NCBI GenBank assembly: GCA_963837325.1
Contig: CAWIMV010000001.1
Span: 2,542,001 to 2,606,000 of the forward strand
Length of the DNA stretch: 64,000 bases
Direction of reading: 5' to 3'
Source: CAVQKZ01 sp963837325
GTDB taxonomy: Bacteria > Actinomycetota > Actinomycetes > Mycobacteriales > Jatrophihabitantaceae
The notes under the pieces were generated by a model that saw nothing but the letters and a program-made list of their open reading frames with translations, was not told where the DNA came from and searched no databases. Of this stretch, positions 35,072-43,110 are shown one piece after another (the first letter of the stretch is position 1; every line of letters begins with the position of its first letter). A program made the translations under genes and the position numbers.

Positions 35072-35863
35072 CTACGGTGCGGGTGGTCCGTAGCCCTCGC
35101 CCGCGGGCGGCGCGCCGTAACCGGGCCCGGCCGCGGGAGGCGGCGTGCCGCCCGGACCGTGGCCACCGATGTTCGGCATCCGGTTGAGCGCGCCGGGCAG
35201 CTGGCCGCCGGATTGCTGGAAGCGCATCAGCGAGAGCACCAGGCCCGCGATGATCACGATGAACGTGATCCAGTAACCGATCCCGTGGCCGGCGTCGACC
35301 GACGAACTCGGCAGGGAAACTCCGTGGTAGGTCTTCGGGACGATGAACAGGGCCAGAATCATGGACAGCGTCGCCACGGCGTAGCAGCCGAGCGCGACCA
35401 AGCGCGCTGGAACCGGCATCTTCACTTGGGGCGCGAACAACGACATCGCCACCAAAGCCGAACCGATGATCGCGAGCAGCACGGCGAACCAACCGAAGAA
35501 GCCAGTCCACGCACTGTTGCTCACCGAACCGCACCCGCCGAGTGAGCAGAGGCTCGACTTGGGTTTGAGCGTGTAGAAGCTGATGAACGAGAAGATGAAC
35601 GCAAGCAGACCCGCGCCGAGGATGCCCCAGTCGAGAGGGTTGATCGTCTTCGGGTCGAAGCCCGAGCCGGGGCTGCCGTAGGGGTTGGCGCCCGGAGGCG
35701 GTCCGTATTGTCCGGGCGGTTGTGCCCCGGCCGGCGGCCCGTACTGCCCGGGCGGTTGTGCCCCGGCCGGCGGCCCGTACTGCCCAGGCGGCTGTCCCCC
35801 CGGAGGAGGAGGCGGCGGTGGGCTCCCGGGCGGCGGTGGCGGCGGGGGCGGTTGGAACGTCAT
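35072..35863 (-). CDS. Proline-rich membrane protein with tandem repeats
   Basis: A 263-residue protein: N-terminal Pro-rich region with tandem GAQPPGQYGPPA repeats (residues about 20-60), four membrane helices (LDWGILGAGLLAFIFSFISFY, GFFGWFAVLLAIIGSALVAMSLF, LVALGCYAVATLSMILALFIV, IGYWITFIVIIAGLVLSLM) and a Pro/Gly-rich tail. It is similar in design to the next gene but not closely alike in sequence. Start ATG 35863 with GAGGAG 7 nt upstream. Likely an envelope protein; no function assigned. Confidence 0.8.
   Translation of the reverse strand: MTFQPPPPPPPPGSPPPPPPPGGQPPGQYGPPAGAQPPGQYGPPAGAQPPGQYGPPPGANPYGSPGSGFDPKTINPLDWGILGAGLLAFIFSFISFYTLKPKSSLCSLGGCGSVSNSAWTGFFGWFAVLLAIIGSALVAMSLFAPQVKMPVPARLVALGCYAVATLSMILALFIVPKTYHGVSLPSSSVDAGHGIGYWITFIVIIAGLVLSLMRFQQSGGQLPGALNRMPNIGGHGPGGTPPPAAGPGYGAPPAGEGYGPPAP
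35690..35790. repeat. 36-bp in-frame tandem repeat
   Basis: About two and a half near-identical 36-bp units encode GAQPPGQYGPPA in the Pro-rich N-terminus. The first two full units are almost identical at the DNA level, suggesting recent slippage or expansion. Confidence 0.8.
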
Positions 35864-35903
35864 GGCGTTCTCCTCGTCGGTTTCTTGGGACCGTCTCAGC
35901 AAG

Positions 35904-35931
35904 AAGCTAGCGCTCAGCAAGCGCCTTGCAA
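35904..35931 (-). promoter_or_regulatory. Candidate promoter of the proline-rich gene
   Basis: On the minus strand TTGCAA (35931-35926), a 16-nt spacer and TAGCTT (35909-35904). It gives a leader of about 35 nt with a GAGGAG ribosome-binding site before ATG 35863. Confidence 0.45.
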
Positions 35932-36051
35932 ACAACAAACAGGCAACTCGATCGGCGAGTCGCGTAATTAGGAGTGATACGTCCCAGCCCCTGATACCGC
36001 TGGTGCTAATGGGAAACGCGCCGCCCACCGCCGGCGCTGCGCGAGGCCGAG

Positions 36052-36933
36052 CTATGACCCGGAAAGGATCTCGCGCATCAGTTGAGCCGTGGCGCTCGGT
36101 GTCTTGCCGACCTGTACGCCGGCGGCCTCAAGCGCTTCCTTCTTCGCCTGGGCGGTGCCCGACGAGCCGGACACGATCGCGCCCGCGTGGCCCATGGTCT
36201 TGCCTTCGGGAGCGGTGAATCCAGCGACGTAACCGACCACCGGTTTGCCCACGTTCCCCTGGATGAACGCTGCGGCGCGCTCCTCGGCGTCGCCGCCGAT
36301 CTCGCCGATCATCACGATCGCGTCGGTGTCGGGGTCGGCCTCGAACGCGGCCAGGCAGTCGATGTGGGTTGTGCCGATGATCGGGTCGCCGCCGATGCCG
36401 ACCGCGGTCGAGAAGCCGAAGTCGCGTAGTTCGAACATCATCTGGTAGGTCAGCGTCCCGGACTTCGACACCAGCCCGACCCGGCCGGCCTTGGTGATGT
36501 CGGCCGGGATGATGCCGGCGTTGGACTTGCCCGGGCTGATCAACCCGGGGCAGTTCGGGCCGATGATGCGAGTGGACTTGCCCTGCGCGTGAGCCCAGAA
36601 CGCCGCGCTGTCGTGGACGGGCACGCCTTCGGTGATCACGACGGCGAGAGGGATCTGCGCGTCGATGGCTTCGATGACCGAGTCCTTGGTGAACGCCGGC
36701 GGCACGAAGCCAACCGTGACATTCGCTCCGGTCTCGGCCATCGCTTCGCTGACGGATGCGAAGACCGGCAGCACCGTGCCGTCGAAGTCGACCTTGGTGC
36801 CGGCCTTGCGCGCGTTCACGCCACCGACGACCTGCGCGCCCGACGCCAACATCCGCTTGGTGTGCTTGGTGCCCTCGCCGCCGGTGATGCCCTGGACGAT
36901 GATCTTGGAGTTCTCGTCGAGGAAGATCGCCAT
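36052..36933 (-). CDS. sucD: Succinyl-CoA synthetase alpha subunit
   Basis: TCA-cycle enzyme subunit of 293 residues carrying the CoA-binding fold (KIIVQGITGGEGTKHTKRMLASGAQVVGGVNARKAG), GPNCPGLISPGKSNAGIIP, and the phosphohistidine segment GHAGAIVSGSSGTAQAKKEALEAAGVQVGKTPS. It begins 3 nt after sucC. Confidence 0.96.
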   Translation of the reverse strand: MAIFLDENSKIIVQGITGGEGTKHTKRMLASGAQVVGGVNARKAGTKVDFDGTVLPVFASVSEAMAETGANVTVGFVPPAFTKDSVIEAIDAQIPLAVVITEGVPVHDSAAFWAHAQGKSTRIIGPNCPGLISPGKSNAGIIPADITKAGRVGLVSKSGTLTYQMMFELRDFGFSTAVGIGGDPIIGTTHIDCLAAFEADPDTDAIVMIGEIGGDAEERAAAFIQGNVGKPVVGYVAGFTAPEGKTMGHAGAIVSGSSGTAQAKKEALEAAGVQVGKTPSATAQLMREILSGS

Positions 36934-36936
36934 CGC

Positions 36937-38106
36937 TCAGGCCTCCGAGTTGGCAAGTTCGGCGGCCTTGTCGGCCGCGTCGTCCATGGTGTCGACCAGC
37001 GTCACCAGCGGGTGCGCGGCTTCGGTGAGGATCCGTCGGCCCTCGATGACGTTGTTGCCGTCAAGGCGGACCACGAGTGGCTTGGCCGCCTCTTCGCCGA
37101 GCATGGCCAGCGCGCCAACGATGCCGTTCGCCACCGCGTCGCACGCCGTGATCCCGCCGAACACGTTGACGAACACCGAGCGCACCGACGGGTCGTTGAG
37201 GATGATGTCGAGCCCGTCGGCCATCACCTCGGCCGACGCCCCGCCCCCGATGTCGAGGAAGTTGGCCGGCTTGACGTTGCCGTGCTTCTCGCCGGCGTAG
37301 GCGACGACGTCCAGCGTCGACATGACCAGGCCGGCGCCGTTGCCGATGATGCCGACCTCGCCGTCGAGCTTGACGTAGTTGAGGTGCTTGTCCTTGGCCT
37401 TCTGCTCCAGCGGATCTGTGGCCGCGACGTCCTCGAACGCGGCGTTGTCCGGCTGACGGAAGTTCGCGTTCTCGTCGAGGGTCACCTTGCCGTCGAGGGC
37501 GACGACATCACCGGAGGCAACCTTGGCGAGCGGGTTGACCTCGACCAGCGTGGCGTCCGACCCGACGAATGCCGCCCACAGTGGCACCAGCACCTCGGCC
37601 ACCTTGTCGGCCACCTCGGCCGGGAACTTCGCCGCCGCGACGATCTCGCGGGCCTTGGCCGCATCGACGCCGGCGAGTGCGTCAACCGGCACGCGCGCCA
37701 GCGCGTCGGGGCGCTCGACCGCGAGCTGCTCGATCTCCATGCCGCCCTCGTAGGAGGCCATCGCGAGAAACGTCCGGTTGGCCCGGTCGAGCAGGAATGA
37801 GACGTAGTACTCCTGCTCGATCTGGGCACCCGGGTCGACCAGCACGCGGTGCACGGTGTGGCCCTTGATGTCCATGCCCAGGATGTCGCGCGCGGCCTGC
37901 TCGGCATCGGCCGGCGTCTTGGCCACCTTCACCCCGCCGGCCTTGCCCCGGCCGCCGATCTTGACCTGCGCCTTGACGACGGTCACCCCGCCCAGTCGCT
38001 CGGCGATCGCCCTGGCCTCCTCGGGCGTTGTGGCGACCGCACCGAGGCTGACGGGTACGTCGTACTTCTGGAACAGCTGCTTGGCTTGGTACTCGAACAG
38101 ATCCAC
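36937..38106 (-). CDS. sucC: Succinyl-CoA synthetase beta subunit
   Basis: Nucleotide-grasp subunit of 389 residues: DLFEYQAKQLFQKYDVPVSLG, VVKAQVKIGGRGKAGGVKVAKTP, EVNPLAKVASGDVVALDGKVTLDENA, EVGIIGNGAGLVMSTLDVVAYAG, PANFLDIGGGASAEVMADGLDIILNDPSVRSVFVNVFGGI. GTG start at 38106. Together with sucD it makes succinyl-CoA synthetase; the nearby B12-binding gene hints at methylmalonyl-CoA entry at the same metabolite. Confidence 0.96.
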   Translation of the reverse strand: MDLFEYQAKQLFQKYDVPVSLGAVATTPEEARAIAERLGGVTVVKAQVKIGGRGKAGGVKVAKTPADAEQAARDILGMDIKGHTVHRVLVDPGAQIEQEYYVSFLLDRANRTFLAMASYEGGMEIEQLAVERPDALARVPVDALAGVDAAKAREIVAAAKFPAEVADKVAEVLVPLWAAFVGSDATLVEVNPLAKVASGDVVALDGKVTLDENANFRQPDNAAFEDVAATDPLEQKAKDKHLNYVKLDGEVGIIGNGAGLVMSTLDVVAYAGEKHGNVKPANFLDIGGGASAEVMADGLDIILNDPSVRSVFVNVFGGITACDAVANGIVGALAMLGEEAAKPLVVRLDGNNVIEGRRILTEAAHPLVTLVDTMDDAADKAAELANSEA

Positions 38107-38225
38107 GCTGATACGTCCGTCCTAGGGTGCGAGACCGCTCCGGGGAGCCTTTTCGGAGCCTAGTCAAGCGGGCTCGGCGGCTGCATACCCACGGCCTAGG
38201 GCTGAGACTGGCCTCACGCCCGCTC

Positions 38226-38633
38226 TCACTCGGGCAGGGCGGCCCCGACGTTGGCCTGCACCCACTCGACGACCTGGTCCATCGTCGCTCCCGGCGTGAA
38301 GATCTTCGCGACGCCGGCTTTCTCCAGTTCGGGTATGTCGGCATCGGGGATGATGCCGCCGCCGAACACGACGACGTCCGTGATGCCGTTCTGCTCCAGC
38401 AGCTCGAGCGTCTTCGCGAAAAGCGTCATGTGCGCACCTGACAGCACGGACAGACCCACCGCGTCCGCGTCTTCCTGGATCACGGTCTGCACGATCTGTT
38501 CCGGCGTCTGATGCAGACCCGTGTAGACGACCTCCATCCCCGCGTCGCGCAGCGCCCGGGCGATGACCTTGGCGCCGCGGTCGTGGCCGTCCAGGCCGGG
38601 CTTGGCGATGACGACTCGGATCCGTTGAGGCAC
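38226..38633 (-). CDS. Stand-alone B12-binding domain protein (methylmalonyl-CoA mutase C-terminal type)
   Basis: A 135-residue protein consisting only of a cobalamin-binding domain: IRVVIAKPGLDGHDRGAKVIARALRDAGMEVVYTG has the DxHxxG base-off ligand motif, followed by GLSVLSGAHM and VVFGGGIIPDADIPELEKAGVAKIFTPG. It matches the C-terminal domain of methylmalonyl-CoA mutases and their small-subunit relatives. The catalytic subunit is not in this window. TACGCT ends 6 nt before the GTG start, so a leaderless mRNA is likely. Confidence 0.88.
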   Translation of the reverse strand: MPQRIRVVIAKPGLDGHDRGAKVIARALRDAGMEVVYTGLHQTPEQIVQTVIQEDADAVGLSVLSGAHMTLFAKTLELLEQNGITDVVVFGGGIIPDADIPELEKAGVAKIFTPGATMDQVVEWVQANVGAALPE

Positions 38634-38681
38634 CTGGCGAGCGTATGACCCGCGGTGGCGGAACGGAACCGGCGGGATGGC

Positions 38682-41063
38682 TCAGAGCTTGTGCAGCGGC
38701 GCGTAACGCAGCATCAGCCACTTGAGACCGGCCGTGCCGAAGTCGATCTGGGCCTGAGAGCCGTCGCCTGAACCGCGGGTGGCCACGACCGTGCCCAGCC
38801 CCCAGGCGTCGTGGGTGACCCGGTCGCCGAGATCGAGGGCCGGGACGGCGCGGTTGCCGACCCCGCCCCGCATGCCCCCGCTGCTGAGACGCGAGGCGGC
38901 GAGTTGCTCCTGGGCCGACTGCCGGCGCGAGCCCGCCCGGTAACCGTGATCGCCGTAGCGCGACGGAGTGTCCTCGTAGCCGCCGACGAACGGCTGCCGG
39001 TCAACCTCACCCGTCCATACCGCGAGCTCGCCCGGGATCTCGTCGAGGAAGCGCGACGGCGGGTTCCACGACGGCGCCCCCCAGGCCGATCGCGACAGCG
39101 CGCGGGACAGGTAGAGCCGTTCACGCGCCCGGGTGATGCCGACGTAGGCGAGTCGGCGTTCCTCTGCGAGTTCGGCCGGATCGCCGAGCGTGCGCAGGTG
39201 CGGGAAGACGCCGTCCTCCAGGCCGGTCAGGAAGACGACCGGGAACTCCAATCCCTTGGCGGTGTGCAGGGTCATCAGCGTGACGACGCCACCGCTGGCG
39301 TCCGGGACCGAATCGGCATCGGCGACGAGCGAGACCTGCTCGAGGAACGCGTCGAGGGAGGTCGCCTCGTCGGTGCCGGCCCGCTGCTCCTCGAACTCGC
39401 GGGCCACGCTGACGAGTTCGCGCAGGTTGTCCACGCGGCCCTCGTCCTGAGGATCGCGGCTGGCTTCGAGCTCGCGCAGGTAACCGGTCTTGTCGAGGAC
39501 TGCCTCCAGAATGGAGCTGGGCGTGCCGTCGGGTCCGGCCGCGACTCCGCGCAGGTCGGTGAGCAGGCTGACGAAGTCGCGGATGGCGTTCAGCGAACGG
39601 GGCGCGAGTCCTGTCGCCGAGTCGGCCACCTCGAGCGCCGCGCCGAACGACAGCCGCTCGCGCTCGGCCAGGACGTCGACGCAGGCCACCGCTCGGTCGC
39701 CGATGCCGCGGCGGGGCGTGTTGAGGATGCGGCGCAGGCTGACGACGTCGTCGGGGTTGGCGATGACCCGCAGGTAGGCCAGCGCGTCGCGGATCTCGCG
39801 CCGCTCGTAGAAGCGCACGCCGCCCACGACCTTGTACGGCAGGCCGACTCGGATGAACACCTCTTCGAAGACACGGGACTGCGCATTGGTGCGGTAGAAC
39901 ACGGCGACGTCGGAGGCGACGGCGGTACCGGCGTCGGCGAGCTCGTCGATGCGCTGAGCCACCCACGCGGCCTCGTCGTGCTCGTTCTCGGCCACATAGC
40001 CGTTGATCTGCTCGCCGGCGCCGGCCTCGGACCACAGGTTCTTCGGCTTGCGATCAGGATTGCGGGCGATGACGGCATTGGCCGCGGACAGGATCGTCTG
40101 GGTCGACCGGTAGTTCTGCTCCAACAGGATCGTGGAGGCATTGGGGTAGTCGCGCTCGAACTCCAGGATGTTGCGGATGGTCGCGCCGCGGAAGGCATAG
40201 ATCGACTGGTCGGCGTCGCCGACGACCGCCAGTTCGGCCGGCTCGACGTCGCCGGCCGGCTGGGTCAGTTCGCGCACCAGTACGTACTGGGCGTGGTTGG
40301 TGTCCTGGTACTCGTCGACCAGCACGTGCCGGAAGCGCCGCCGGTAGTGCTCGGCCACGTCGGGGTGATTCTGCAGCAGGCCCACCGTCGTCATGATCAG
40401 GTCGTCGAAGTCGAACGCGTGCGCCTCCATCAACCGGCGTTGGTAGCGGGTGTAGGCCTCGGCCAGCACTTTTTCGTGCGCATTGCTGGCCTGATCGGCC
40501 CAGGCCTCGGCCGTCACCAGTTCGTTCTTGAGATTGCTCACCTGGGCCGACAAGGACCGGGCCGGGTAGCGCTTCGGGTCGAGGTCGAGCTCGCGGCCGA
40601 CCATCGTCATCAAGCGTTTGGAATCGTCGGCGTCGTAGATGGAGAAGGAGGACTTGATTCCGACGGCCTTTGACTCCGAACGCAGGATTCGCACGCACAT
40701 CGAATGGAACGTGCTGACCCACATCGCCTTCGCCCTTGGCCCGACAAGGGCGGCGACCCGTTCCTTCATCTCGCCCGCGGCCTTGTTGGTGAAGGTGATG
40801 GCGAGGATCTCGCCCGGCCGGGCCCCGCGCTCCGCGAGCAGGTAAGCGACGCGGTGGGTGAGCACGCGGGTCTTGCCCGAACCGGCGCCGGCCACGATGA
40901 GCAAAGGCCCACCTTGATGAACCACGGCGGCCCGCTGCTGCGGGTTGAGGCCGTCGAGCAGCGTCGCCGGGTCGACAGCCAGCCGGGCGCGCGGGCGTTG
41001 CGCCGTGGACTCCGACGGCGGGTCGACCAGCGTGTCGCTGGGCAGCTGCACGTCGTCGCTCAT
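38682..41063 (-). CDS. pcrA: UvrD/PcrA-family DNA helicase
   Basis: A superfamily 1A 3'-5' helicase of 793 residues, the UvrD1 orthologue by synteny. Motifs in order: LNPQQRAAVVHQGGPLLIVAGAGSGKTRVLTHR (Walker A), AITFTNKAAGEMKER, WVSTFHSMCVRILR, VLVDEYQDTNHAQYVLV (motif II), VVGDADQSIYAFRGA, LEQNYRST, VMTLHTAKGLEFPVVFLTGLEDGVFPH, EERRLAYVGITRARERLYL. The C-terminus ends with an RNAP-interacting Tudor-like segment (VTHDAWGLGTVVATRGSGDGSQAQIDFG). ATG at 41063; TAGGCT (41076-41071) ends exactly 7 nt before it. Confidence 0.93.
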   Translation of the reverse strand: MSDDVQLPSDTLVDPPSESTAQRPRARLAVDPATLLDGLNPQQRAAVVHQGGPLLIVAGAGSGKTRVLTHRVAYLLAERGARPGEILAITFTNKAAGEMKERVAALVGPRAKAMWVSTFHSMCVRILRSESKAVGIKSSFSIYDADDSKRLMTMVGRELDLDPKRYPARSLSAQVSNLKNELVTAEAWADQASNAHEKVLAEAYTRYQRRLMEAHAFDFDDLIMTTVGLLQNHPDVAEHYRRRFRHVLVDEYQDTNHAQYVLVRELTQPAGDVEPAELAVVGDADQSIYAFRGATIRNILEFERDYPNASTILLEQNYRSTQTILSAANAVIARNPDRKPKNLWSEAGAGEQINGYVAENEHDEAAWVAQRIDELADAGTAVASDVAVFYRTNAQSRVFEEVFIRVGLPYKVVGGVRFYERREIRDALAYLRVIANPDDVVSLRRILNTPRRGIGDRAVACVDVLAERERLSFGAALEVADSATGLAPRSLNAIRDFVSLLTDLRGVAAGPDGTPSSILEAVLDKTGYLRELEASRDPQDEGRVDNLRELVSVAREFEEQRAGTDEATSLDAFLEQVSLVADADSVPDASGGVVTLMTLHTAKGLEFPVVFLTGLEDGVFPHLRTLGDPAELAEERRLAYVGITRARERLYLSRALSRSAWGAPSWNPPSRFLDEIPGELAVWTGEVDRQPFVGGYEDTPSRYGDHGYRAGSRRQSAQEQLAASRLSSGGMRGGVGNRAVPALDLGDRVTHDAWGLGTVVATRGSGDGSQAQIDFGTAGLKWLMLRYAPLHKL

Positions 41064-41141
41064 CAGCGCCAGCCTACGGCGGTCCACCGTCACCGCGCCG
41101 CTTGCCGACCCCGCTTCGGGCCCGGTCGGCGGCTGTGGCAT

Positions 41142-41176
41142 TGTGCCCGGTTTGCTCAGTTGAGAACCTGGGCACA
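41142..41176. promoter_or_regulatory. Interrupted palindrome / stem-loop in the APC permease leader
   Basis: TGTGCCCGGTT pairs with AACC-T-GGGCACA (one bulged T) around an inner CTCA/TGAG stem. It ends 23 nt before the permease ATG. As RNA it would be a stable hairpin; as DNA it could be an operator. Which one cannot be told from sequence. Confidence 0.4.
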
Positions 41177-41199
41177 TTGACGAGAACGAAAGGTGGATC

Positions 41200-42879
41200 A
41201 TGGTCGCCACAGAAGAGCAGGACGCGCCGAGCGGATCCGAACGCCGCATGCGACGTGACATCGGAACGGTCGGCTTGCTGTTCGCGGGAGTCGGCTCGAT
41301 CATCGGCTCGGGCTGGCTGTTCGGAGCCCTGAATGCCTCGCAGCTGGCCGGTCCGGCCGCGATCTTCTCCTGGCTGATCGCCGCGGTGATGATCATGCTG
41401 ATCGGCCTCGTCTACTCCGAACTGGGCACGATGTTCCCGATCTCCGGCGGCGTGGTCCGGTTCCCGCACCTGTCGTTCGGATCGTTCGCCAGCTACACGA
41501 CCGGCTGGATCACCTGGCTGGCCGCCGCGACCGTGGCCCCGATCGAGGTCGAGGGCGCGCTGCAGTACGCCACCAAGTACGCGCCGTTCACCAAGGCCCA
41601 CCAGGTCGGCAGCGAGACCGTGCACACGCTCACTGGGCTCGGCTACCTGCTCGCCGTCCTCGGCATGGCCTTCTTCGTGCTGGTCAACTACTTCGGCATC
41701 CGCTGGTTCGCCCGCATCAACAACGTCATCGTCTGGTGGAAGCTCGGCATCATCGTGCTGGTGATCGTCGCCTTCGCGGTCACCACGTTCCACACCGCGA
41801 ACTTCAACAGCCACGGGTTCTCGACCGACGGCATGCACGGTGTCTTCACGGCCATCGCCACGGCCGGCATCACGTTCTCGTTCCTCGGATTCCGCCAGGG
41901 TGTCGAACTGGCCGGGGAGACCAGCAACCCGAAGCGCAACGTCCCGATCGCGGTCATCGGTTCGGTGGCCGTCACCGCGGTCATCTACATCCTGTTGCAG
42001 ATCGCCTTCATCGGCGCCGTCGACCCGAAGGACCTGTCCAAGGGCTGGACCGCACTGTCGTTCACGAACGACTTCGGCCCGCTCGCCGCGATCGCGTCGC
42101 TCATCGGGTTGGGCTGGTTGGCGACGCTGCTCTACATCGACGCGGTGGTCTCACCGGCCGACACCGGGCTGATCTACACCACCGTCACCGGCCGGATCTC
42201 CTACGCGATGGGCAAGAACGGCAACGCGCCGCGCGCCCTGGCCAGGACCACCCCCCGCGGCGTACCGCTCATCAGCCTGTTCGTCACGTTCGTCGTCGGG
42301 CTGATCGTGTTCCTGCCGTTCCCGAGTTGGCAGCAGCTCGTCGGTTTCATCACCTCCGCCACGGTGATGTCCTTCGGCTCCGGCTCGCTCGTGCTCGCCG
42401 CCCTGCGCCGCGAGATGCCCGAACACGAGCGACCGTTCAAGCTGCCGTTCGGTGACGTGATCCCGTTCCTGGCCCTGTTCTCCTCGAACCTGATCGTCTA
42501 CTGGGCCGGTTGGGAGACGGACTGGAAGCTGTTCGTCGCGATCCTGCTCGGGTTCGTGTTGCTGGGCATCTTCCACCTCACCGGCAAGGGCAGCATGCCG
42601 CCGATGGACTGGCGCCACGGTGCGCCCTGGCTGGTGCCGTGGCTCGGCGGCCTGTGCCTGATCAGCTACCTGGGCACCTATCCGGAGAAGAGCGAGCACA
42701 AGGGCAACCTCGGCATCATCGGGTTCGGCTGGGGCTTCCCGATCATGCTGGCCCTGACCGCGATCGTGTACGGCCTCGCGCTGTGGTCGCGGCTGCCGAA
42801 GGAGCGCGTCCAGGAGAACATCGACGAGACGGTGGCCGAGGCCGAGGAGGAGGAGTCCGAGCTCGGGGCGGCGCCGTAG
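41200..42879 (+). CDS. APC-family amino acid permease
   Basis: A 559-residue integral membrane transporter with about 12-14 helices, starting with the APC signature GLLFAGVGSIIGSGWLFGAL and FSWLIAAVMIMLIGLVYSELGTMFPISGG, followed by FLGFRQGVELAGETSNPKRNVPIAVIGS (the conserved TM6 region). A soluble acidic tail (VAEAEEEESELG) ends the protein. It resembles the GabP/YdgF-type or aspartate-proton permeases; substrate unassigned. ATG 41200 with GAAAGG upstream. Confidence 0.88.
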   Translation: MVATEEQDAPSGSERRMRRDIGTVGLLFAGVGSIIGSGWLFGALNASQLAGPAAIFSWLIAAVMIMLIGLVYSELGTMFPISGGVVRFPHLSFGSFASYTTGWITWLAAATVAPIEVEGALQYATKYAPFTKAHQVGSETVHTLTGLGYLLAVLGMAFFVLVNYFGIRWFARINNVIVWWKLGIIVLVIVAFAVTTFHTANFNSHGFSTDGMHGVFTAIATAGITFSFLGFRQGVELAGETSNPKRNVPIAVIGSVAVTAVIYILLQIAFIGAVDPKDLSKGWTALSFTNDFGPLAAIASLIGLGWLATLLYIDAVVSPADTGLIYTTVTGRISYAMGKNGNAPRALARTTPRGVPLISLFVTFVVGLIVFLPFPSWQQLVGFITSATVMSFGSGSLVLAALRREMPEHERPFKLPFGDVIPFLALFSSNLIVYWAGWETDWKLFVAILLGFVLLGIFHLTGKGSMPPMDWRHGAPWLVPWLGGLCLISYLGTYPEKSEHKGNLGIIGFGWGFPIMLALTAIVYGLALWSRLPKERVQENIDETVAEAEEEESELGAAP

Positions 42880-42892
42880 GGCCTAGCGCGAT

Positions 42893-42925
42893 CCCACCAG
42901 TCGGGACAACTTGCCGACTGGTGGG
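42893..42925. terminator. Hairpin after the permease gene
   Basis: A perfect 12-bp inverted repeat CCCACCAGTCGG / CCGACTGGTGGG with a 9-nt loop, 14 nt after the permease stop. No T-run follows. It probably ends or protects the permease transcript and overlaps the -35 region of the next promoter. Confidence 0.6.
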
Positions 42926-42940
42926 AAGGCGTGTCAGGAT
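42911..42940 (+). promoter_or_regulatory. Promoter of the chorismate mutase leader
   Basis: TTGCCG (42911-42916), an 18-nt spacer and CAGGAT (42935-42940). The hexamer ends 6 nt before GTG 42947, so the leader peptide itself would be translated from a leaderless RNA. Confidence 0.5.
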
Positions 42941-42946
42941 CGATCC

Positions 42947-43012
42947 GTGCTAAGCCAGTCGTACGAGTTTTACTACGGGTACCGCGCCTCGGTGCCCGTC
43001 GTAGCTGGCTGA
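42947..43012 (+). CDS. Tyr/Phe-rich leader peptide of the chorismate mutase attenuator
   Basis: A 21-codon frame starting at GTG and ending in TGA at 43010-43012. Residues 5-12 read SYEFYYGY: Tyr at 6, 9, 10 and 12 and Phe at 8, that is five aromatic codons in seven, upstream of a gene for Tyr/Phe synthesis. Composition and position are those of an attenuator leader peptide. Ribosome stalling at the Tyr codons would occur exactly where pairing segment 1 (42973-42984) begins. Too short to carry any other function; translation is predicted, not shown. Confidence 0.75.
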   Translation: MLSQSYEFYYGYRASVPVVAG

Positions 43013-43063
43013 CCAGTCAACCAATCGACGCCCCGGGCCGCGAGCCCCGGGGCGTTTTGTTGT
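42973..43063 (+). promoter_or_regulatory. Attenuator: pause hairpin, antiterminator and terminator
   Basis: Three mutually exclusive stems can be drawn. Pause hairpin: CTAC-GGGTACCG (42973-42984) with CGGTGCCC (42990-42997) and GTAG (43001-43004). Antiterminator: CTCG-gt-GCCCG (42988-42998) with CGGGC-cg-CGAG (43034-43044). Terminator: ACGCCCCGGG (43028-43037) with CCCGGGGCGT (43046-43055), followed by TTTGTTGTT. The antiterminator uses bases of both the pause hairpin and the terminator arm, as in classical trp-type attenuation. When charged tRNA-Tyr is short, a ribosome stalled at Tyr6-Tyr10 would block segment 1 and free segment 2 to form the antiterminator. Energies were not computed. Confidence 0.75.
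43028..43063 (+). terminator. Rho-independent terminator in the chorismate mutase leader
   Basis: A perfect 10-bp GC-rich stem with an 8-nt loop followed by TTTGTTGTT, located 48 nt before the chorismate mutase ATG. It lies after the leader peptide stop and before the structural gene, so it must be conditional. Confidence 0.88.
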
Positions 43064-43110
43064 TCGCGCCCCCGCCCGCGAAAACCAGGCGCCACCGAAA
43101 GGGACTTTCG

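Noticed and set aside
38107..38225. Riboswitch before sucC
   Set aside because: Only a weak GCTCCG/CGGAGC hairpin is present; no conserved riboswitch core was recognised. The nearby B12-binding gene is downstream and does not imply a cobalamin riboswitch.
38811..40673. A 620-codon frame opposite pcrA
   Set aside because: Antisense shadow of a complete helicase gene with all motifs.
42931..43110. N-terminal extension of chorismate mutase from a GTG at 42931
   Set aside because: This frame crosses the leader peptide region out of frame with its Tyr codons and runs through a strong terminator; a good ribosome-binding site precedes ATG 43111.
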